A DNA stretch of 64,000 bases from CAMFLJ01 sp965279255 (lineage in GTDB: Bacteria > Actinomycetota > Acidimicrobiia > Acidimicrobiales > Acidimicrobilacustridaceae): NCBI GenBank assembly GCA_965279255.1, contig OZ257146.1, positions 434,001 to 498,000 of the forward strand, read 5' to 3'. The translations under genes and the position numbers were made by a program. Positions 16,203 through 24,862 of the stretch are shown in pieces. The notes below the pieces were generated by a model. It had not been told where the DNA came from. It did not search any database and was given only the letters and a program-made list of their open reading frames with translations. Position 1 is the first letter of the stretch, and every line of letters starts with the position of its first letter.

Positions 16203-16254
16203 CGAAGGTGGCTCATCTCGTGTCGGGATCCGACACCGGGTGAGGCACCTTTCC
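16203..16254. repeat. Family A palindrome, diverged copy
   Basis: Arms GAAGGTGGCTCAT and GTGAGGCACCTTTC pair with one mismatch and one G-U. Inside is a second perfect hairpin TGTCGG-GAT-CCGACA. It lies 13 nt after the SDR stop, in the gap before the DUF2277 gene. Confidence 0.7.
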
Positions 16255-16301
16255 GGGAAACGGCGGGGCCGGCGGGCTGCGGTGGTGGCACCATCGCATC
16301 C

Positions 16302-16559
16302 ATGTGCCGAAACATCACCACGCTCCGGGGGCTCGAGCCGGCGGCCACGCCGGACGAGATCGAGGCCGCGGCCCGCCAGTACGTCCGCAAGGTGAGCGGG
16401 GTCCAGAAGACCTCCGCCGCCACCGAGGAGGCCTTCGAGGCCGCCGTGGCCCGCATCACCGAGGTCACCGCCGAGCTGCTGGGCACGCTCCCGCCCCGCA
16501 AGACGCCGCCGCGCAGCGAGCCGCCCCTGCGACGACTCGCCCACCAGCACTCCCACTGA
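16302..16559 (+). CDS. DUF2277-family small protein
   Basis: 85 aa. Starts MCRNITTLRGLEPAATPDEI, then AARQYVRKVSGVQKTS and a helical AVARITEVTAELL. This is the DUF2277 pattern (MCRNIKTL...VRKISG). Function unknown; no signal peptide or membrane segment. The proline-rich tail PPRKTPPRSEPP and terminal HQHSH vary in the family. It stands alone between the palindrome and a convergent SDR gene. Confidence 0.85.
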   Translation: MCRNITTLRGLEPAATPDEIEAAARQYVRKVSGVQKTSAATEEAFEAAVARITEVTAELLGTLPPRKTPPRSEPPLRRLAHQHSH

Positions 16560-16621
16560 CCCACGGGGTCGGCCGAGGTCGCCGGACCGACGACCGCCGG
16601 ACCGACGACAGCCGGCCCGCG

Positions 16622-17371
16622 TCAGACGTTCGAGGAGACCCCGCCGTCGACCTCGATGCACTGGCCCATCACGTACGACGAGTCGTCGCTCGCCAGCCAG
16701 GCGATGACGGCCGCCAGCTCCTCCGGCTCGCCGAGGCGGCCGGTGATCGACACCTTCGCGATCTGCTCGATCTCGGCGGGGGTGCGGTTGCGTCGCATCA
16801 GCGGCGTGGCCACCGGCCCGGGTGCCACGCAGTTGGTGCGGATGCCCTCGGGGCCGTGGTCGATGGCCAGCGCCCGGGTGAGGGCGACCACGCCGGCCTT
16901 GGCCGCGATGTAGCCGGGGTTGGCGTGCATGCCCCGGAGCCCAGCCCCGGACGACACGTTCACGATCGCCCCCTTGCCCGCCGACCGCATGTGGGGGATG
17001 ACCGCCCGGCACATCAGGTAGACGCTGGTGAGGTTGACCCGCACGAGGCGGTCCCACTCGGCCGGGTCGAGGGCCACGACGTCGTGGCCCGGTCGGCTGC
17101 CGCCGGCGACGTTGGCCAGGATGTCGACCCCGCCGCCGATCCGCACGGCCTCGGCGATGGCGGCCTCGACGGCGTCCGGGTCGCTCACGTCGGCGACGAC
17201 GGGGTGGAAGGCCCCGTCGTCGCCGATCGCGGCGCGCTGCTCCTCGAGGGCGCCGCCGTCGAGGTCGAGCCCGATGACGGTGGCACCCGAGCGGGCGAGG
17301 AGGGAGGCGGTGGCGGCACCGATGCCGGCGCCGGCCGCGCTCACCACGGCGATCCTGTCGTTCAGATCCAT
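16622..17371 (-). CDS. Short-chain dehydrogenase/reductase
   Basis: 249 aa, classical SDR. The cofactor loop is SAAGAGIGAAT rather than the usual TGxxxGIG. D36 and D38 (GLDLDGG) suggest NAD. NVAGG replaces NNAG. NVSSGAGLRG with catalytic Ser, YIAAK, APGPVATPL and a C-terminal CIEVDGGVSSNV complete the family. AGGGGG precedes the ATG. It lies 37 nt downstream of the solute-binding protein gene and is probably co-transcribed with it. Substrate unknown. Confidence 0.9.
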   Translation of the reverse strand: MDLNDRIAVVSAAGAGIGAATASLLARSGATVIGLDLDGGALEEQRAAIGDDGAFHPVVADVSDPDAVEAAIAEAVRIGGGVDILANVAGGSRPGHDVVALDPAEWDRLVRVNLTSVYLMCRAVIPHMRSAGKGAIVNVSSGAGLRGMHANPGYIAAKAGVVALTRALAIDHGPEGIRTNCVAPGPVATPLMRRNRTPAEIEQIAKVSITGRLGEPEELAAVIAWLASDDSSYVMGQCIEVDGGVSSNV

Positions 17372-17408
17372 GTCTGCCCCCTCGTCGCTCGTCCTGACCG
17401 GACCCTTG

Positions 17409-18809
17409 CTACTGGCCGGTGCCGTTCTTGGTGGTGATGCGGTCGGCGCCGAGGTTCAGCGCGGCGGCCGCGGCGACCGACGGCTCGACCTTCACCAGGT
17501 ACTTCGGGTCGCACACGAACTCGTTCTCGGCGTCGGGGTTCCACTGGATGAAGGACGTCGCCTCCATCTTCAGCACCATGCCGCACGGGCCGGGGAGGTT
17601 GCCGCCCGGGTCCATCTCGGCGTGGAGCCCGCCACCCGTCCACGAGTGCACGGCCTTCAGCTTGGTCATCACGCAGTCCCGGGTGAGGTCGGCGCCGCAC
17701 TCCTTGGCCGCGGTGGCCCACAGCAGGAAGGCCGACGCGGCCTGCGCCCCGAGCAGCGAGGTGTCGCCGCCGGAGTCCTTGATCAGGTCGAGGTACTGCT
17801 GAGTGGCCGTGCCCGGCTGGGCCTGGCCGAACGGCACGAAGGCGAACCGCAGGTAGACGTTGTCGGCGTTGCCGTTGCTGTTCCAGTCGGCGAAGGCCTG
17901 GTCGTAGAAGTTCGACTCCACGAGCCAGTTCGGCGCGAAGTCGAGCTGGGCGGCGGCGTCGAGGACGTTCTGGAAGTTCGGGTTGCCGCCGGAGAACACC
18001 ACGGTCTCGGCGCCGCAGTCCTTCAGCTTCTGCACGAAGGGCTTCCAGTCGGCTTCACCGTTGATGCTGTACTGCTGGGCGCAGTCGAGGAAGGTCCATC
18101 CCTCGGTGGGGTAGGTCGCCTGGATCTTCTCGATGGTCTCGATCGAGGCCGGCAGGTTCGGGTAGAAGACCGCCGCCTTCTTGACCTGCGTCGGGAACTT
18201 CGCGGCGAGGGCCGCCGCGACCTGGGTGACGTTGTAATCGATCACCGTGGGCACGGGGGACACCATCAGCGGGGCCATGCCGAGGTCGGAACCGCCGACG
18301 AGCGCGGGCACGGCCGGGAGCTTGCAGGCCAGGCGGGCGGTCTCGCCGCCGCCGGCCAGGGCCCAGCCGGAGCCGACGAGCATGAAGTCCTGGTCGCAGG
18401 CCTCGCTGACGACGTTGGCGGTCTCGGTGATCTTGGCGTCGTAGTAGTGGCCGACGACGGTGCGGCCGTTCACGCCGCCCTGCTCGTTGCACCAGGCGAT
18501 CATCGCCTTCATGGCGTCGCTGATCTGGTGGTTCAGGCCCGGAGAGCCCTGGTAGCCGGCGTCGTCGCCGTAGCCGATGGCCACGTCGCTGGCCGTGACG
18601 CCCTGCTCGGTGGCGACGTTGGCGTCGCCTTCGGCCGGACCGCACGGCGTCGGCAGGTCACCGAAGGCCTCGGCCGTCGACGCGGTGGCCGCGGTGGTGC
18701 TGGAGCCGGCGTCGTCGCCGGTGTTGCTGCGGCCACCGCCACAGGCGGAGGCGATGAGGCCGAGCACGAGTGCAGCGGCACCCCATCGCAGGCGCGTGGT
18801 GCGAGACAT
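17409..18809 (-). CDS. Branched-chain amino acid-type ABC transporter solute-binding lipoprotein
   Basis: 466 aa. Signal peptide ends in the lipobox IASAC (lipidated C23), followed by a Gly/Ser/Thr linker. The mature part has the periplasmic-binding type I layout of LivK/HmgA-like proteins (VAIGYGDDAGYQG, EQGGVNGRTVVGHYYDAKI, AVFYPNLPASIETIEKI, VFSGGNPNFQNVLDAAAQL). Such proteins capture hydrophobic amino acids, amides or aromatic acids outside the membrane. No permease or ATPase gene is in the window, so its transporter must be elsewhere. Six-plus cysteines in the mature part suggest disulfides. Confidence 0.85.
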   Translation of the reverse strand: MSRTTRLRWGAAALVLGLIASACGGGRSNTGDDAGSSTTAATASTAEAFGDLPTPCGPAEGDANVATEQGVTASDVAIGYGDDAGYQGSPGLNHQISDAMKAMIAWCNEQGGVNGRTVVGHYYDAKITETANVVSEACDQDFMLVGSGWALAGGGETARLACKLPAVPALVGGSDLGMAPLMVSPVPTVIDYNVTQVAAALAAKFPTQVKKAAVFYPNLPASIETIEKIQATYPTEGWTFLDCAQQYSINGEADWKPFVQKLKDCGAETVVFSGGNPNFQNVLDAAAQLDFAPNWLVESNFYDQAFADWNSNGNADNVYLRFAFVPFGQAQPGTATQQYLDLIKDSGGDTSLLGAQAASAFLLWATAAKECGADLTRDCVMTKLKAVHSWTGGGLHAEMDPGGNLPGPCGMVLKMEATSFIQWNPDAENEFVCDPKYLVKVEPSVAAAAALNLGADRITTKNGTGQ

Positions 18810-18941
18810 TCGGTGTGGTTCCCCCTTGGTCGTCGACCGGTCAGCGGCCGCAGCGGCGATCCCCTCGCCGTCCCATGGTCTCTATCACATAACTGATTGC
18901 ACCTAGAACAAGGATGCGGGCCGACCGGCGGTCTCAACGGG

Positions 18942-18970
18942 TGGACGACGCCGGAGGCCATCCTTATAAT
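18942..18970 (+). promoter_or_regulatory. Sigma-70-type promoter for the amidohydrolase gene
   Basis: TGGACG (18942-18947), a 17-nt spacer and a perfect TATAAT (18965-18970). Transcription would start near 18977, giving a leader of about 60 nt to the ATG at 19039. The remainder of the 229-nt divergent gap (18810-19038) has an AT-rich block (18890-18912) likely to drive the solute-binding protein gene on the other strand. Confidence 0.65.
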
Positions 18971-19038
18971 GATTGATGGTTAGCCCACGGGGGGTGACCG
19001 CTGGCACACTGCATGCCGACCGACCACCAGGGGGACCC

Positions 19039-20151
19039 ATGGAGACCAGTTCGAAGGGCCGCAGCTACCGACTCATCTCCGGCGACGGGCACGTCAACGA
19101 GTCGCCCGACGTCTGGGTCGACCGGGTGCCGGCCGCCATGAAGGACCGCGCTCCGCGGATCCAGTCCTTCGACGAGGGCGACGCCTGGGTGATCGAGGGC
19201 GTGAAGGACCCCATCAACTTCGGCATGAACGCCTGCGCCGGCATGGAGCCCGAGGACATGAAGGGCTGGGTGCGCTTCGAGGACATCCGCAAGGGTGGCT
19301 ACGAGCCCGCCGCCCGCCTCGAGGAGATGGACCGCGACGGCGTCGACGCCGAGGTCCTCTACCCGACGCCCCGCCTGTCCGGGGCGATCATCGCCAACAA
19401 GGACACCGAGTACCACCTCACGATGATCCGGGCCTACAACGACTGGCTCTCCGAGTTCGTCGGCTACGCCCCCGAGCGCCTGTGCGGCGTGGCCATCATC
19501 CCCAACCGGGGCGTCGAGGAGGCGGTGGCCGAGGTCGAGCGGGTCTGCGACCGCCCCGGCATGCGCACCGTCATGCTCGGCTGCTGGCCCCACGGCGACC
19601 TCGCCATCGCTCCGGAGGACGACAAGCTCTTCGCCGTCCTGGCCGAGCGCAACATCACCCTCAACATCCACGTCTCGATGACCCAGTCGATGCCGGCCGC
19701 CCACAAGGCCAAGCTCCCGGGTTACGGCCGCTTCTTCGACGCCCCGAACCGCATGATCGAGATGGTCTTCGCGGGCGTCTTCGACCGGTACCCCGAGCTC
19801 AACGTCTTCTTCGCCGAGACCGACTTCGGCTGGGTGCCCTACGTCAAGGAGCAGATCGACAACAACTACCTGCGCCTCGACCCGGTCAGCCGCTTCGGCC
19901 TGCAGATGCTCCCGAGCGAGTACATCAGCCGGCACTTCCACTTCGGCTACATGACCGACACCTTCGGGCTCCGCAACATCGAGTACATGGGTGCCGAGCG
20001 GGTGCTGTGGTCCAACGACTACCCCCACATCAGCGCCGACTGGCCGCACTCGTGGCGGGTGATCCAGTCGTCGATGTCGGGCATGAGCCCCGAGGACAAG
20101 CAGCTGATCCTCGCCGGCAACGCCCAGCGCCTCTACGGTTTCGGCCGCTGA
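19039..20151 (+). CDS. Amidohydrolase-2 family (ACMSD-like) metal-dependent hydrolase/decarboxylase
   Basis: 370 aa. Metal-site motif SGDGHVNE with D16 and H18, a mid-protein NIHVSM histidine, and WSNDYPHISADWPHS near the C terminus supplying the Asp. This pattern is common in hydrolases or decarboxylases acting on cyclic or beta-keto compounds. ATG 19039 is preceded by a GGGGG-type Shine-Dalgarno; an upstream TTG/ATG at 18973-18976 overlaps the predicted transcription start and is rejected. It is first of a run with acyl-CoA synthetase, crotonase and OB-fold genes. A second member is at 52157. Confidence 0.85.
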   Translation: METSSKGRSYRLISGDGHVNESPDVWVDRVPAAMKDRAPRIQSFDEGDAWVIEGVKDPINFGMNACAGMEPEDMKGWVRFEDIRKGGYEPAARLEEMDRDGVDAEVLYPTPRLSGAIIANKDTEYHLTMIRAYNDWLSEFVGYAPERLCGVAIIPNRGVEEAVAEVERVCDRPGMRTVMLGCWPHGDLAIAPEDDKLFAVLAERNITLNIHVSMTQSMPAAHKAKLPGYGRFFDAPNRMIEMVFAGVFDRYPELNVFFAETDFGWVPYVKEQIDNNYLRLDPVSRFGLQMLPSEYISRHFHFGYMTDTFGLRNIEYMGAERVLWSNDYPHISADWPHSWRVIQSSMSGMSPEDKQLILAGNAQRLYGFGR

Positions 20152-20189
20152 ACGGCGCCTCTGCGCCGACTCGTTCCGGGGGGAGCGCC

Positions 20190-21839
20190 ATGGGCACCGG
20201 GGCCGCGGGTCTCGTCGACGTCGTCACCTCGCCTGATCGGCGCGAGGCGTACCTCACCGCGGGCTGGTGGGACGATCAGACCCTTCCGGGTCGGGTCGCC
20301 CATCACGCGGCGATGCGTCCTGACGCCGTGGCCGTGGTGGACGAGCATCGCACCGCCACCTACGCCGAGCTCGCCGCCGATGCGGCCCGGCTGGCAGACG
20401 CACTCGCCCGCCGGGGCGTCGGGGCCGGCGACGTCGTCTCGGTCCAGCTGCCCAACCGGTACGAGACCGTCGTCGTGGCGGTGGCGGTGCTGTCCCTCGG
20501 CTCGGTCATCAACCCGCTGCTGCCCAACTACCGCGAACGTGAGCTGGCTCAGGTCTTCGAGACGGCCCGCCCGGTGGCGGTCTTCACGCCGGGCGAGTTC
20601 CGGGGTTGCGACCACCGGAGCCTCATCGCCCAGGTGGTGGAGGCCACCGGCATCGCCCCGCTGCACGTGGTGGTCGATCCGGAGGCCGGGGCACCCGCAG
20701 TCACCTACGCCGATCTCCTCGTATCGGGCGCAGCGGACGCAGGGCTCGGCGACCGCCCGGCCGACGCCGTCTCGGAGCTGATCTTCACCTCCGGCACCGA
20801 GGCCCGGCCCAAGGCGATCATGCACACCGAGCAGACCGCCGGCTTCAGCGTGCGCGTCGCCCGTGCTGACCTCGGTGTCACCGACGACGACGTCGTCTGG
20901 ATGCCGTCGCCCGTCGGCCACTCCACCGGCTTCAACTACGGGCTGCGCTTCGCCCTCCACCACGGACTGCCCCTCGTCCTCCAGGACCGGTGGGACCCGG
21001 CCACGGCTCTGCGCCTGGTGCAGGAGCACGGCTGCTCGTACACCCTGGCCGCCACCACCTTCCTCCAGGACCTCACCGAGGCGGCGGTCGCGGCCGGCGC
21101 CCGCCTCGACTCCTTGCGCCTCTTCGGCAGCGGTGGTGCGCCGGTGCCCCCAGCGCTGGTCGATGCCGCCGCCGAGGTGGGCATCCAGGTGCTTCGTCTC
21201 TACGGCTCGACCGAGGTGCTCGTCGGCACCTGGAACCGTCCCTCGTCGACCTCCGCCCAGAAGCGCGACACCGACGGCGTGGCCATGAGCCACGTCGAGC
21301 TGCGGGTCGTCGACGACGACGGCGTCGTGCTCGCCCCGGGCGAGGCCGGCGAGCTCGAGGTGCGCGGCCCCGACACCTGTGTCGGCTTCTTCGCCGACCC
21401 CGAGCGCACCGCCGCCACCTTCCACCCCGACGGGTGGGTGCGCTCCGGCGACCTGGTCACCGTCGACGCCGACGGGTACCTCACCGTGGTGGGGCGCAAG
21501 AAGGAGATCATCATCCGCGGCGGCATCAACATCGCCCCCCGTGAGATCGAGGAGCTCCTCGTCGCCTTCCCCGAGGTCGAGAGGGCGGCGGTGATCGGCC
21601 TTCCCGACGACCGCCTGGGCGAGCGCACGTGCGCGTGCGTCGTGCTGCGGCCCGGGGCGGCCCTCGACTTCGACACGATGTGCGAGCGTCTCGACGCCGC
21701 CGGCCTGGCCCTCTACAAGCGACCTGAGCGCCTCGAGGTCGTCGGCGCGCTGCCGGCCACCGCATCGGGCAAGATCCAGAAGCACGAGCTGGTCAGGGCG
21801 CTCACGGGCGCGGAGGGGAACGGTGCCGCAGGTGGCTGA
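20190..21839 (+). CDS. Acyl-CoA synthetase (AMP-forming), second copy type
   Basis: 549 aa. ANL motifs: phosphate loop TSGTEARPKAI (200-210, with EA replacing the usual TG), LYGSTEVL, GWVRSGDLVTVD, the hinge GRKKEIIIRGGINI, and TASGKIQKHEL with the catalytic Lys. It activates a carboxylate as its CoA thioester. GGGGGAG lies 5 nt before the ATG. The crotonase gene starts inside its last 17 bases, so they are translationally coupled. The N-terminal AGWWDDQTL matches the GWWGDETM of the 8321 synthetase. Confidence 0.9.
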   Translation: MGTGAAGLVDVVTSPDRREAYLTAGWWDDQTLPGRVAHHAAMRPDAVAVVDEHRTATYAELAADAARLADALARRGVGAGDVVSVQLPNRYETVVVAVAVLSLGSVINPLLPNYRERELAQVFETARPVAVFTPGEFRGCDHRSLIAQVVEATGIAPLHVVVDPEAGAPAVTYADLLVSGAADAGLGDRPADAVSELIFTSGTEARPKAIMHTEQTAGFSVRVARADLGVTDDDVVWMPSPVGHSTGFNYGLRFALHHGLPLVLQDRWDPATALRLVQEHGCSYTLAATTFLQDLTEAAVAAGARLDSLRLFGSGGAPVPPALVDAAAEVGIQVLRLYGSTEVLVGTWNRPSSTSAQKRDTDGVAMSHVELRVVDDDGVVLAPGEAGELEVRGPDTCVGFFADPERTAATFHPDGWVRSGDLVTVDADGYLTVVGRKKEIIIRGGINIAPREIEELLVAFPEVERAAVIGLPDDRLGERTCACVVLRPGAALDFDTMCERLDAAGLALYKRPERLEVVGALPATASGKIQKHELVRALTGAEGNGAAGG

Positions 21840-22647
21840 CGACGACCCGGTGCTCATCGAGCGCCTGGCGGTGGGCGACACGGGCCGCACCGCGGCGCTG
21901 ATCCGCCTCAACCGGCCCGACACGCTCAACCCGATGGACAGCGAGATGCTGGCCGCTCTCGACCGCATCCTCGACGGCGTCGAGGCCGACCCGTCGGTGT
22001 GCACGGTGCTCGTCACCGGCAACGGACGGGCCTTCAGCGCCGGCGGCGACCTCAAGGGCTACCAGACCCTCCAGCGCGACCGGGAAGCGTTCACCGCGTT
22101 CGTCGCCGAGCTGCACCGGGTGTTCGGGCGGCTGCTCGGGCTCCGGGTGCCGGCCGTGGCGCTGGTGAACGGAGTGGCCGTGGCCGGTGGCCTCGAGCTG
22201 ATCCTCAACTGCGACTTCGCCCTCGTGGCCGAGTCGGCCCGCATCGGCGACGGCCACCTCAACTTCGGGCAGATGGGCGGCGGGGGAGTGCTCACGCTCC
22301 TGCCCCGCACCATCGGTCGGGCCCGGGCCACCGAGCTGATGCTGAGCGGCCGCCTCCTCTCGGCGGACGACGCCGTCGAGTGGGGCCTCGCCAGCCGGGT
22401 GGTGCCCGACGACGAGCTGCTCGACGCCGGCCTGGCGTTCGCCGCGGAGGTGGCGGTCAAGAGCCCGCTGGCGGTGGCCAACGCCAAGGAGCTCATCACG
22501 TCGCTGTGGCTGGAGAACGGCTCGGTGGCCGACGGCCTGGCCGTCGAGCTCGAGCGTGACGTCGAGTACTGCCTCGAGTCCCATGACGCCCCCGAGGGCC
22601 TGGCCGCCTTCGCCGAGAAGCGCCCTCCGCGTTTTGAGGGACGATGA
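21823..22647 (+). CDS. Crotonase-family protein with one altered catalytic position
   Basis: 274 aa. GNGRAFSAGGDLKGY (66-80) forms the first oxyanion loop and GVAVAGGLELIL the second, with E125 retained. The second catalytic glutamate of hydratases is replaced: the segment aligned to PEI reads GHLNFG, giving H145. A reaction other than simple hydration (isomerase, hydrolase or lyase) is plausible. GGAGGGG precedes the GTG at 21823, which overlaps the synthetase end. The OB-fold gene starts 4 nt after its stop. Confidence 0.8.
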   Translation: MPQVADDDPVLIERLAVGDTGRTAALIRLNRPDTLNPMDSEMLAALDRILDGVEADPSVCTVLVTGNGRAFSAGGDLKGYQTLQRDREAFTAFVAELHRVFGRLLGLRVPAVALVNGVAVAGGLELILNCDFALVAESARIGDGHLNFGQMGGGGVLTLLPRTIGRARATELMLSGRLLSADDAVEWGLASRVVPDDELLDAGLAFAAEVAVKSPLAVANAKELITSLWLENGSVADGLAVELERDVEYCLESHDAPEGLAAFAEKRPPRFEGR

Positions 22648-22651
22648 CTCG

Positions 22652-23053
22652 ATGACCGACGTCGGCCTTCCCGCCCCCACCCCCGATCAGCTCAGCGAGC
22701 CGTTCTGGGCGGCCCTCGCCGAGCGCCGTGTGATGGTGCAGGAGTGCCCGGCCTGTGGTCGCCGCCGCTTCCAGCGCCTGCCGTCGTGCCCCTACTGCGC
22801 GGCCGAGGGCGGCATCGACGTCGAGGCCGCCGGCACCGGTGTCGTCTACTCGGTCGTGCGGGTGCACCGGGCGCTCACCCCGGCCACCGTCGGTGAGGTG
22901 CCGTACTGCGTCGCCACCGTCGACCTCGACGGCGGCGGCCGCCTGTTCGCCCGGGTCGAGCCGCCCGAGGCGGTCGAGATCGGCCTGGCCCTCACCCCGC
23001 TGTTCGTCGACCACGACGGCTGGACCGAGCTCCGCTTCGCTCCCGCCGGCTGA
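22652..23053 (+). CDS. Zinc-ribbon OB-fold protein (DUF35/ChsH2 type)
   Basis: 133 aa. N-terminal helix EPFWAALAERRVMVQ, a full four-Cys ribbon CPACGRRRFQRLPSCPYC (C32, C35, C46, C49), then an OB-fold with GTGVVYSVVRVHR and PYCVATVDLDGGGRLFARV. These proteins partner thiolase-like or MaoC-like enzymes acting on acyl-CoA. It closes the amidohydrolase-synthetase-crotonase-OB operon. Its thiolase partner is not adjacent; the closest Cys-less thiolase is at 12652. Confidence 0.85.
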   Translation: MTDVGLPAPTPDQLSEPFWAALAERRVMVQECPACGRRRFQRLPSCPYCAAEGGIDVEAAGTGVVYSVVRVHRALTPATVGEVPYCVATVDLDGGGRLFARVEPPEAVEIGLALTPLFVDHDGWTELRFAPAG

Positions 23054-23147
23054 GGCCGGCAGGCGCCGGTCCTCCCGGGCGTCGGTGGGAACGGGGCTAC
23101 CGTGGACCCGTCGGTTCGGCGGGTCCGGCCATTCGAAGGGAGTACCC

Positions 23148-24215
23148 ATGCACGTGATCGCCACCAGTGGGCGGATGCGGCGGAGCGCAGGGGCGGTGGT
23201 CGTGGTGATGGCGACGTTCCTCGGCCTGCTCCTGGCCGCAGGCCCGGCCTCGTCAACTGAGCCGGAGTCTGTGTCGGAGCCGGCGTCGTCGGGCAGCTTC
23301 TTGGGGGCGATCGACGATCTTCTCCCCGCTCCGGGCGGCGTCGTCGTCCGGGGGTGGGCCCGCACGGCCTCGGTGCTCGTCTACGTCGATGGTCAGGCCA
23401 TCCTCCTGGACACGGTGGATGCGCGACCCGATGTGGTCGAGCGCTTCCCAGAGCTCGGCCCGAACCAGGGCTTCCACGCCACCCTCGGGGCCGCCCCGGG
23501 CGCCCATCGGGTGTGCGTCTATGCGTTCGGCGCCGGCCTCATCGACTGCCGGGACATCACCGTGCTCGGCCCCGCGACGATCGGCGCCCTCGACGACGCG
23601 GCCAGCACCTTCCTGAACCCCGGCACCGTCTGGGTTCGGGGCTGGGCGATCGATCCGTCCACGGCGGATCCGATCGACGTGCTCGTGTACGTCGACGGTG
23701 GTGCGGTGGTGGTCGCCGCCGACGTCCCCCGGGGCGACCTCTCGTTCACCTTCCCTGGGTACGGTCCGGCCCACGCCTTCCAGGTGGAGCTCGGGCTGCC
23801 CGGTGGCCAGACACCGGGTCGGCATCGCGTCTGTGCCTACGGGCTCGGCTCCGCCGGGACGGTCCTGCTCGGATGCCGTGACATCGAGATCGAGAACCAT
23901 GCGGTGCTCGGGAACTTCGATGCCGTGATCCCCGGAGCCGGGAGCGTGCGCGTGGCCGGGTGGGCGATCGAGCCGGACAACGACGAGTCCAAGCCCACGA
24001 CGGTCCACCTCTACGTCGACGACGTGGCGATCGCGGTGGCGGCCGACGCCTACCGCCCTGACGTCCCGCTGGTGGCGACGGGCTGGGGCGACCACCACGG
24101 CTTCGACGCCACCCTCGGTGCCACTCCGGGCCTGCATCGGGTCTGCGCCTTCGGCATCGACAGCGTCGGTGGGCCGAACACCCTCCTCGGCTGCCGCACC
24201 GTCACCGTGAGCTGA
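23148..24215 (+). CDS. Secreted protein of three roughly 100-residue beta repeats
   Basis: 355 aa. N-terminal signal peptide (about 1-36, hydrophobic VVVVMATFLGLLLAAG). Three repeats follow at about 50-140, 144-250 and 253-355. Each has G-x-x-D, VRGWA or VAGWAIEP, a VYVDG-type strand, a GFxATLG or similar strand, HRVC, and a second Cys near the end (CRD/CRT), so each repeat probably holds one disulfide. Similar repeats occur in actinobacterial cell-surface proteins. GAAGGGAG precedes the ATG. It overlaps the convergent YkgJ-type gene by 14 bases. Role unknown. Confidence 0.8.
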   Translation: MHVIATSGRMRRSAGAVVVVMATFLGLLLAAGPASSTEPESVSEPASSGSFLGAIDDLLPAPGGVVVRGWARTASVLVYVDGQAILLDTVDARPDVVERFPELGPNQGFHATLGAAPGAHRVCVYAFGAGLIDCRDITVLGPATIGALDDAASTFLNPGTVWVRGWAIDPSTADPIDVLVYVDGGAVVVAADVPRGDLSFTFPGYGPAHAFQVELGLPGGQTPGRHRVCAYGLGSAGTVLLGCRDIEIENHAVLGNFDAVIPGAGSVRVAGWAIEPDNDESKPTTVHLYVDDVAIAVAADAYRPDVPLVATGWGDHHGFDATLGATPGLHRVCAFGIDSVGGPNTLLGCRTVTVS

Positions 24216-24855
24216 GGCGGCGGCGCAGCTCGACCAGGACCTCGGCGGGGTCGGGCGAGGCCTCGCCCGCCCCCTCGCCGGGGAACAGGTCGTGCACCTC
24301 GACGGCCAGCGCGGCGCGCTGGGTCGGTGGGGGCCCACCATCGGGAAGGTCGTCGGCGTGGTCGGCCAGGAACGCGGCGGCCGACCGCACCGCGCCCAGC
24401 GATCGCTCGTCGCCGGCGCCGTCGAGGGTGAACTCCCACCGCCGCACCCGGGCGGCGATCTCCGGCTTGGCCGGGCCGGGATCGACACCGGCCGCGGCCA
24501 GCACCCGGCAGTCGTAGGCCCGGCAGGTGCGCGGCCGGTGCTCGTAGATCGAGCAGGCGCCGTCGCGCAGCATCGGGCACCGGCCGTGCTCGTCGTAGGG
24601 GAGCAGCGAGTACCCCTTCGGTGCGCCGGGTGCGGGGAAGAGCAGCTCGGAGGGGATCGCGGAGCGGGCGTCGTGCTCGTCGGGCTCGACCAGCACGAAC
24701 TGCGACGACTCGCAGCATGCCGTGCAGCCGTCGCAGGGCACGTCGGAGCCGTCGCCCGCCCCCGGGGCACGGCCGAGCATGGCGACCGTGCGCTGCAACC
24801 ACGGCCCGAACGGGCCCGCGTCGAGCGGGCCGCCCTCGCCGCGCCCGATGCTCAC
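24202..24855 (-). CDS. YkgJ-family cysteine-cluster protein
   Basis: 217 aa. The cluster motif CDGCTACC (C41, C44, C47, C48) is followed by RCPML, ACSIYEHRPRTCRAYDC, the typical YkgJ/UPF0153 pattern, which probably binds a metal or Fe-S cluster. No signal peptide. The GTG at 24855 starts MSIGRGEG; the start is not supported by a clear ribosome-binding site. The gene follows dxs by 7 nt on the same strand and is probably in that operon. Biochemical role unknown. Confidence 0.8.
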   Translation of the reverse strand: MSIGRGEGGPLDAGPFGPWLQRTVAMLGRAPGAGDGSDVPCDGCTACCESSQFVLVEPDEHDARSAIPSELLFPAPGAPKGYSLLPYDEHGRCPMLRDGACSIYEHRPRTCRAYDCRVLAAAGVDPGPAKPEIAARVRRWEFTLDGAGDERSLGAVRSAAAFLADHADDLPDGGPPPTQRAALAVEVHDLFPGEGAGEASPDPAEVLVELRRRLSSR

Positions 24856-24862
24856 GGCTGGA

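Noticed and set aside
16203..16254. Ordinary intrinsic terminator
   Set aside because: It could terminate, but its arms match the dispersed family A elements and no U-tract follows; it is better described as a repeat.
18973..19038. Earlier start (TTG/ATG at 18973-18976) for the amidohydrolase
   Set aside because: It falls at the predicted transcription start of TATAAT at 18965 with only 2-5 nt, and adds residues without family similarity. ATG 19039 has a Shine-Dalgarno and directly precedes the conserved SGDGH region.
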